This document shows, piece after piece, positions 6,259 through 10,504 of a stretch of 10,504 bases of DNA. The notes under the pieces were generated by a model, which saw only the letters and a program-made list of their open reading frames with translations, did not search any database and was not told the origin of the DNA. Each line of letters opens with the position of its first letter. Position 1 is the stretch's first letter. Position numbers and translations under genes: made by a program. The stretch comes from Methanobacteriota archaeon (GTDB lineage: Archaea; Hydrothermarchaeota; Hydrothermarchaeia; Hydrothermarchaeales; JACRDW01): positions 1 through 10,504 of the forward strand of contig JACRDW010000029.1 of the NCBI GenBank assembly GCA_016212785.1, read 5' to 3'.

Positions 6259-7154
6259 AGGACATTGCTGCATGCGCACAGCTTGCATGCGTTTTGGAGG
6301 CAAGCGCTCCCAAGCCCGGAAACGTAAATCGCTGCCACGATTTTAGAGACACAAAATACGAGCATTTCCTGGCGAGCGGGATAGCTATCGGCAGATTTGC
6401 GGAGAGCGCAGCTTCGAGAGGGTATGAAGCAGGAAAAGGAAAAATAAGTATAAGCGACATCGGCATTGGCAGGCTGATAAGAGACGCTGTACTCGAAACA
6501 AAGAGATGGCACGGTGGCAGGAACACGAATCTCGGAATAGCAATGCTTTTAATTCCTCTCTCCGCTGCGTGCGGAATTAGTCTCGCAAGATTTAAAAACG
6601 AAGACGTAAGGGATAGTCTGGACGCAGTAATAAAAAAAAGCACACACGAAGATTCTCTTTTCTTATACGAGGCAATTAGAGCGGCGAAGCCGGGAGGGCT
6701 TGGAAAAATTAGAAAATTAGACGTGAATGATAAAAGTTCGGACAAGGAGATTATCAGAGAAAAGTTAAATTTGTACGATATTTTCAAATTTTCAAAAGAT
6801 TCGGTTGCTCTGGAGCTGATCACAAAAATGAGAATTTCATTCGAAATAGGATATCCGAATATAATAGAGGCTTATTCAAAAAAGAAGGACATAAACGCTG
6901 CGATACTGAGCGCCTTTTTGGAGATACTATCCCGAGTTCCGGACTCTCTAATTGCGAGGAAGAACGGCATAAAAGCTGCGCAGGAAATTTCGCAGGAAGC
7001 AAAAGCTATCCTGGAAACAGGAACTGACGCAGAGGGACTTGAAAAATTCGACAGAAAGCTGAGAGATAAAAATAACAGGTTAAACCCCGGGACTACTGCC
7101 GATTTGGTAGCTTCCTCGCTCATGATTGCGCTTTTGAATGGGTTGAGGATATGA
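6255..7154 (+). CDS. CitG/MdcB-like (COG1767) triphosphoribosyl-dephospho-CoA synthase family protein
   Basis: The 299-residue, mostly helical protein shows the family's SAPKPGNVNRCHDF (17-30) and GGRNTNLGIAMLLIPL (87-102) segments, and ends with GTTADLVASSLMIALL, the usual last helix. Bacterial CitG and MdcB use ATP and dephospho-CoA to build the prosthetic group of citrate lyase or malonate decarboxylase. No such lyase is nearby, so that reaction is doubtful here. From memory, relatives occur beside methanopterin and methanofuran genes in methanogens and in methylotrophs (the orf5 type). Position between cofD and DUF447, with ATGA overlaps on both sides, supports a role in C1-cofactor synthesis, perhaps a ribosyl or phosphoribosyl transfer. 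The exact reaction is unknown to me. Confidence 0.85.
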   Translation: MKDIAACAQLACVLEASAPKPGNVNRCHDFRDTKYEHFLASGIAIGRFAESAASRGYEAGKGKISISDIGIGRLIRDAVLETKRWHGGRNTNLGIAMLLIPLSAACGISLARFKNEDVRDSLDAVIKKSTHEDSLFLYEAIRAAKPGGLGKIRKLDVNDKSSDKEIIREKLNLYDIFKFSKDSVALELITKMRISFEIGYPNIIEAYSKKKDINAAILSAFLEILSRVPDSLIARKNGIKAAQEISQEAKAILETGTDAEGLEKFDRKLRDKNNRLNPGTTADLVASSLMIALLNGLRI

Positions 7155-7762
7155 AAATCTCGGACCTAGGATTTAAGAAAGGAAGAATTGCAGAGTGCAT
7201 AGTAACGACTTACAATGAAGACGGCAGTCCAAACGCTGCGCCGATGGGAGTTCGTGCTCCAAGCGAAAAGGAATTGATAATGAAGATACATGCGGAGAGC
7301 GATACGTGCTCAAACCTGCTCAGGAGTAAAGGGTGCGTGATAAATGTAGTTTTCGACCCATATTTGTTTTTGAAAACCGCTCTGACCGGCAGGGCAAAGG
7401 GCGGTAAAGAGCCCGAAGTAGGAAAGAATGAAATTAAAAAAGCAAAGCGCGTTGACGCGCCTTTCCTGAGAGGTGCGCACGCATTTATTGAGGCAAAGCT
7501 AAAAGAGCATAAGGAGTACGTAAAGAAAGACGAGTACAAAAAAAGCAGGTTTTGCGCTGCGAGATGCGAAGTTTCGAGGGTGGTTGTGAATAAGCGCTAC
7601 CCTGTGGCAGTGAACAGGGGACTATCTGCTGCCGTAGAGCTTGCGATAGCGCTTTCGAGAGAGAGAAAAGACTTGCAGCGCTATATGAAAGTCATGCGCA
7701 AGAGTCTAAATTCCGGGGAATATAAAAAAATAAAAAGATTACTGGTTTCGCTGGGAATATGA
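7151..7762 (+). CDS. DUF447 (COG2457) flavin-reductase-like protein
   Basis: A 203-residue protein opening with GRIAECIVTTYNEDGSPNAAPMGV (11-34), the typical beginning of DUF447 proteins, which have a split-barrel FMN-binding-like fold. A Cys-containing segment follows (SDTCSNLLRSKGCVINVV, 50-67), then a basic helical end with PVAVNRGLSAAVELAIA (152-168), also usual in the family. The family is undetermined biochemically. From memory, it travels with methanopterin and methanofuran genes in methanogens and as orf9 in methylotrophic bacteria. Its place between the CitG-like gene and the DmrB-like reductase, with ATGA overlaps on both sides, fits this. A role in reduced-cofactor or furan/pterin assembly is inference. 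Confidence 0.87.
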   Translation: MKISDLGFKKGRIAECIVTTYNEDGSPNAAPMGVRAPSEKELIMKIHAESDTCSNLLRSKGCVINVVFDPYLFLKTALTGRAKGGKEPEVGKNEIKKAKRVDAPFLRGAHAFIEAKLKEHKEYVKKDEYKKSRFCAARCEVSRVVVNKRYPVAVNRGLSAAVELAIALSRERKDLQRYMKVMRKSLNSGEYKKIKRLLVSLGI

Positions 7763-8451
7763 ATATAGCATGGTGCATAACAGGGGCAGGTCATTATCTG
7801 GAGGAGAGCTTCGCAGTTCTAGAAAGGCTTGCAAAATCGCACAGAATTACGACTTTTCTTTCAGGGAGCGGAGAGGAGGTGGTGAAGGCTTACGGTCTCT
7901 GGGGCAGGCTGAAAAAAATTTCTCCGGGCAGCTATATGCAGGAGATTTTTACGCACTCCAAGCAGGGCTTCAGTTCTCCTTCTACCGGGAGATTTTTCTT
8001 GGGAAAGTATGGGGTGCTGATAATTTCTCCAGCGACCACAAATACCACAGCGAAGATAGCTCACGGAATATCAGATACCCTCGTCACGAATGCAGCCTCG
8101 CATGCGATGAAGTGCGGAGTGCCGGTGTACATCTGTCCGGTGGACAGGGCTGCAAAGAAAATCACCCTGCCGTACTACATCGACAAAGAAGTCTGCAGAA
8201 GGTGCAAAACCTGTGAACCTGCGAATGTCTGCGAAAGAGGCGCAATCATTAGCTTCAGGATAGATTTGCTGCGCTGCAATTCATGCGGCATTTGCGAGGC
8301 AGCGTGCAAATACCACGCAATAATCGGCGGAAAAAAAGTGAAGATAAAACCTAGGAAAATAGACGTTGAAAATCTGAAAAAACTGAAAAAAATGGACGTT
8401 ATAATTTTAGAGCATCCCAGAGAAATTATTAAAGCGGCGAAGGAGCGCTGA
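7759..8451 (+). CDS. dmrB: DmrB/AfpA-type flavoprotein with two [4Fe-4S] sites (dihydromethanopterin reductase-like)
   Basis: The 230-residue protein has two parts. Residues 1-135 form a flavoprotein domain: IAWCITGAGHYLEESF (3-18), SPATTNTTAKIAHGISDTLV (90-109) and NAASHAMKCGVPVYICP (111-127). Residues 140-190 form a 2x[4Fe-4S] ferredoxin domain with Cys146, 149, 152, 158 and Cys173, 176, 179, 183, all eight ligands present. This layout belongs to DmrB, which reduces dihydromethanopterin to tetrahydromethanopterin, and to the related archaeoflavoprotein AfpA. The operon context favours the pterin role. It is the last of five genes; its end overlaps the convergent winged-helix gene by 23 bases. 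Confidence 0.88.
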   Translation: MNIAWCITGAGHYLEESFAVLERLAKSHRITTFLSGSGEEVVKAYGLWGRLKKISPGSYMQEIFTHSKQGFSSPSTGRFFLGKYGVLIISPATTNTTAKIAHGISDTLVTNAASHAMKCGVPVYICPVDRAAKKITLPYYIDKEVCRRCKTCEPANVCERGAIISFRIDLLRCNSCGICEAACKYHAIIGGKKVKIKPRKIDVENLKKLKKMDVIILEHPREIIKAAKER

Positions 8452-9037
8452 CGCCTTCGCCCGGCAGTTTGTACTCCCTCTGCGCCCTCGAGCCCTTCCT
8501 TTCAAGAGCGCCGCCGGCGTGGAACCTTGCAAGATATGTGGAGAGGGAGCTGAGCTTTATTTTCTCCCCAAATATTATCTCATATTCTTTCTGTACATCC
8601 TGGGACCTGACCCAATCTCCTGCGTGGTTGTTCTTCAGAAGCGCAAAAACTTTATCCTTCTGGGAAAGGCTGCTTACGTCGTAGCCGCTTAACCAGACTG
8701 GCTTTTCCTCCTCGGTATCATATCCTGCAGTCTCTGGCAGCGCCTCTCCAGCAACATATACTTCCTCGGTCGCGTGGTAAACATAAGCGAGGAAATCAGA
8801 GAGCCTGCTCTTTGCTTCTTCAAATCTTATCTTCGGAAACATCCTGTGAACTCTGCTCCCGCCGGTTCTGTCCCTGGCTTCTATGGATATATCTGCAAAA
8901 GTCTCGCTCAGATAAGCGTAATTTAAGTGATGCATTATTTTTTCTCTGGCATCTTCAAAGTCAGCCCCTTCGACGCTTAAATTCGATTTGCCAGATTTGT
9001 CCTGCACCTCGAGATTGATCGAAATCGGGTCTTCCAT
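8429..9037 (-). CDS. Winged-helix protein with tandemly duplicated N-terminal domain, unknown; candidate regulator
   Basis: I do not recognise the whole of this 202-residue protein. The N-terminal half holds two similar units, about 5-44 and 50-89: each has a strand of the pattern I-S-I-x-x-E/A-x-D-K/R-S/T-G-x-S, then a helix of the pattern F-E-D/E-A-x-x-x-L-x-x-L-x-Y-x-Y. A linker rich in Glu and Gly (95-120) leads to a likely winged helix at 126-191 (KDKVFALLKNN, then SQDVQKEYEIIFG, KLSSLSTYLARF and a basic wing ending REYKL). The ATG at 9037 is preferred over GTG at 9052 because GGTGA lies 4 bases before it. It is divergent from ftsZ, and the intervening DNA is rich in TTCAC repeats, so it may regulate itself and ftsZ. 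The ligand or partner of the duplicated units is unknown. Confidence 0.8.
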   Translation of the reverse strand: MEDPISINLEVQDKSGKSNLSVEGADFEDAREKIMHHLNYAYLSETFADISIEARDRTGGSRVHRMFPKIRFEEAKSRLSDFLAYVYHATEEVYVAGEALPETAGYDTEEEKPVWLSGYDVSSLSQKDKVFALLKNNHAGDWVRSQDVQKEYEIIFGEKIKLSSLSTYLARFHAGGALERKGSRAQREYKLPGEGVSAPSPL

Positions 9038-9064
9038 TTGTTCACCTTTCACATATTTGCTTCA

Positions 9065-9076
9065 TTCACTTGTGAA
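9065..9076. promoter_or_regulatory. Palindrome TTCAC-TT-GTGAA, candidate operator
   Basis: A perfect 5-bp inverted repeat with a 2-base spacer, placed 22-33 bases after the minus-strand TATA box, that is over the expected start of the winged-helix transcript. It uses the pentamer repeated across this region. Confidence 0.5.
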
Positions 9077-9097
9077 ACAAGTTTTTTACAATTTCAC

Positions 9098-9107
9098 ATA
9101 TATAAAT
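9098..9107 (-). promoter_or_regulatory. TATA box of the winged-helix gene
   Basis: The minus strand reads ATTTATATAT, about 65 bases before the ATG at 9037, predicting a leader of roughly 40 bases that carries the GGTGA ribosome site. TTCAC copies lie directly on both sides. Confidence 0.6.
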
Positions 9108-9192
9108 CTTTTGATGCGCTGTAATTGTGTATTTACTGTATTAACGCCTCATTCACTGGTTATTTCTAAAAACAGCCAAAAATAGCGTAAAA

Positions 9193-9220
9193 AACCGAAA
9201 GCTTTATATATGCTCCGGTT
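9193..9220 (+). promoter_or_regulatory. ftsZ promoter (BRE/TATA) inside an imperfect dyad
   Basis: CCGAAAG followed by CTTTATATA (9195-9210) is a good archaeal BRE/TATA pair, about 53 bases before the ftsZ ATG, predicting a start near 9232. Arms AACCGaaAGC and GCTcCGGTT frame the TATA box symmetrically. The second arm runs into the first of three TTCAC copies. Confidence 0.65.
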
Positions 9221-9247
9221 CACAACATTCACTCGTTCACAAAAAAA

Positions 9248-9253
9248 GGGGGT
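9248..9253 (+). promoter_or_regulatory. Ribosome binding site of ftsZ
   Basis: GGGGGT lies five bases before the ATG at 9259. The same AAAGGGGGT string precedes secE at 10431, which suggests a shared, slightly non-consensus site in this cluster. Confidence 0.7.
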
Positions 9254-9258
9254 AAAAA

Positions 9259-10422
9259 ATGGAATCGATATTCGAAAAAGCGAGAGACACCAACAAAACG
9301 TTGGGCAAGTACGATCCAACGTCCCAGAAGGGCTTTGGAGAGGCTAGAATAATAGTGGTCGGAGCAGGCGGTGCAGGGAACAACACAATAAACAGGTTAA
9401 GCCATCTCGGAGTGCAGGGGGCGCAGCTGATAGCACTGAACACAGATAAGCTGCATCTGTCAAATGTTTCGGCAGACAAGAAAGTGTTAATCGGCTATGA
9501 GCTGACGAAAGGTCTTGGTGCCGGAGGATACCCGGAAGTCGGGGAGCAGGCTGCAATAGAGGCCAAGCCCGCGTTAAAGGAGCTGCTGGATGGAGCTGAT
9601 TTAATATTCCTGACAGCCGGCCTGGGCGGAGGAACTGGTACTGGTGCACTGCCAGTAATTGCAGAGGTCGCTCGAACTACTGCCGCAGTCGTGGTGGGCG
9701 CAGTAACGATGCCATTCAAGATAGAGAGGGCAAGAATTGGAAAGGCAAGAGATGCGCTTGCAAAGCTGAGGAAGAACTGCGACAGCGTAGTTGTTATAGA
9801 CAACAACAAGCTTCTTAACCACGTGCCAGACCTGCCGATGGATGACGCCTTCAAGGTAGCTGACGACATACTCGCAAACATGGTCAAAGGAATAACAGAG
9901 ACGATTTCATCTCCGAGCCTGATAAATCTTGATTTTGCGGACGTAAGGTCTGTAATGAGAGAGGGCTCAGGCAAAGGAATTGCAATGATAGGTCTCGGCG
10001 AGAGCGATACCAGAAACAGGGCAGAGGAAGCGGTCGTGCATGCTCTTGAGAATCCACTGCTCGAGGTAGACTACAGAGGCGCTATCGGGGCGATGGTTCA
10101 CATAACCGGCGGACCGGATTTAACTCTCTCGGAAGCCAACAGAATCGGAGAGATTGCAACCTCCTACCTGCGCAACGATTCCAACGTTATATGGGGCGCA
10201 AGAATCGAGCCGGACTTCAGCGGCAGAGTGCGGGTAATGGTGATAATTACGGGCGTTCAGTCTCCAGACATTCTCGGACCTTCTTCAGTCGACATTCAGG
10301 TGCCAGGGAGAACCATATCCAGAAACTACATGAAGCTAAAGCAGCCGGTGAGGTTAGGTTCGCAGCAGAGCAAGCCAGCTGAAGGAGTGATGGCGAACTT
10401 GGGTATAGACTATATAGTATAG
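9259..10422 (+). CDS. ftsZ: Cell division GTPase FtsZ (FtsZ1 type)
   Basis: Polymerises with GTP into the division ring at the membrane. The 387-residue protein has VVGAGGAGNNTINRL (33-47), ALNTDKLHL (59-67), the tubulin signature GLGGGTGTGALPVIAEVA (121-138), the NNKLL segment (182-186), the catalytic T7 loop NLDFADVRSVM (223-233) with its acidic Asp, and GAMVHITGG (277-285). The first 28 residues are a short polar lead-in, and the end (GVMANLGIDYIV) follows a basic linker, where partner proteins bind in other FtsZ. The secE gene follows 25 bases on, the same order as in Methanocaldococcus (ftsZ, secE, nusG), which supports FtsZ1. Start: ATG at 9259 with GGGGGT. The promoter carries TTCAC repeats, so control by the divergent winged-helix protein is possible. 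Confidence 0.97.
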   Translation: MESIFEKARDTNKTLGKYDPTSQKGFGEARIIVVGAGGAGNNTINRLSHLGVQGAQLIALNTDKLHLSNVSADKKVLIGYELTKGLGAGGYPEVGEQAAIEAKPALKELLDGADLIFLTAGLGGGTGTGALPVIAEVARTTAAVVVGAVTMPFKIERARIGKARDALAKLRKNCDSVVVIDNNKLLNHVPDLPMDDAFKVADDILANMVKGITETISSPSLINLDFADVRSVMREGSGKGIAMIGLGESDTRNRAEEAVVHALENPLLEVDYRGAIGAMVHITGGPDLTLSEANRIGEIATSYLRNDSNVIWGARIEPDFSGRVRVMVIITGVQSPDILGPSSVDIQVPGRTISRNYMKLKQPVRLGSQQSKPAEGVMANLGIDYIV

Positions 10423-10433
10423 TCTTTTAGAAA

Positions 10434-10439
10434 GGGGGT
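10434..10439 (+). promoter_or_regulatory. Ribosome binding site of secE
   Basis: GGGGGT eight bases before the ATG at 10448, in a string identical to the ftsZ site. The short 25-base gap implies co-transcription with ftsZ. Confidence 0.65.
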
Positions 10440-10447
10440 TTGCGAAA

Positions 10448-10504
10448 ATGAAAAAATTTGGAAATGCCGCAGATAAGGTAAATACAATACTGAGAGTTTT
10501 CAGA
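10448..10504 (+). CDS. secE: Protein translocase subunit SecE (Sec61 gamma), N-terminal 19 residues
   Basis: Only the start is in the window: MKKFGNAADKVNTILRVFR, a basic amphipathic opening like that of archaeal SecE, which clamps SecY in the membrane. The identification rests mostly on its place right after ftsZ, a conserved archaeal order, and on the strong ribosome site. The membrane helix that would settle it lies beyond 10504. Confidence 0.6.
   Translation, partial: MKKFGNAADKVNTILRVFR

Larger units (their letters stand above)
9041..9240. repeat. Cluster of TTCAC motifs in the ftsZ/regulator divergent region
   Basis: Direct TTCAC occurs at 9041, 9048, 9065, 9093, 9152, 9219, 9228 and 9236, and the reverse GTGAA at 9072. 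Three copies extend to a 12-base motif CATTCACTNGTK at 9063-9074, 9150-9161 and 9226-9237. Roughly 0.2 copies per strand would be expected by chance in 200 bases of this composition. The copy at 9041 doubles as the ribosome site of the minus gene. Confidence 0.75.

Noticed and set aside
5793..6823. Two long minus-strand open frames (239 and 214 residues)
   Set aside because: Both are antisense shadows of cofD and the CitG-like gene, which have clear motifs and ATGA coupling.

Overview
The window is archaeal and most likely comes from a euryarchaeal-type lineage that has coenzyme F420 and a methanopterin-type C1 carrier. The evidence is cofE and cofD, a DmrB-type flavoprotein-ferredoxin, an ftsZ-secE junction, archaeal TATA/BRE promoters, several probably leaderless starts, and a tRNA-Gly with a canonical 37/38 intron and no encoded CCA. 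I cannot name the genus from sequence alone.

Left part (1-4200): an anticodon-loop modification neighbourhood. On the minus strand, queA and a bacterial-type tgt (cut by the left edge) form an operon for queuosine at tRNA position 34. Divergent from it are a GlpM-like membrane protein and a YhhQ/VUT-family gene, the family that imports 7-deazaguanine precursors; this gene carries a one-base frameshift. A remodelled stretch follows (about 2890-3170): a tRNA-Val(CAC) gene preceded by a degenerate copy of its own leader and 5' half, then an MiaB/e-MtaB-like methylthiotransferase (position 37) that has lost its N-terminal part exactly beside the tRNA.

Middle part (4194-8451): a small two-helix membrane protein and an intron-bearing tRNA-Gly(CCC) lie on the minus strand. 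On the plus strand is a tight five-gene operon: cofE, cofD, a CitG/MdcB-like protein, a DUF447 protein and a DmrB-like reductase. All four junctions are 4-base ATGA overlaps. The operon joins the last steps of F420 synthesis to genes of the methanopterin/methanofuran sphere.

Right part (8429-10504): an unrecognised protein with a tandemly duplicated N-terminal domain and a C-terminal winged helix is transcribed away from ftsZ, which is followed by the start of secE. The roughly 220-base region between the two divergent genes carries eight direct TTCAC pentamers and one inverted copy, including three copies of a 12-base CATTCACTNGTK motif. These lie over both predicted transcription starts. 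This is the best candidate here for an undescribed system: a local regulator controlling itself and ftsZ.
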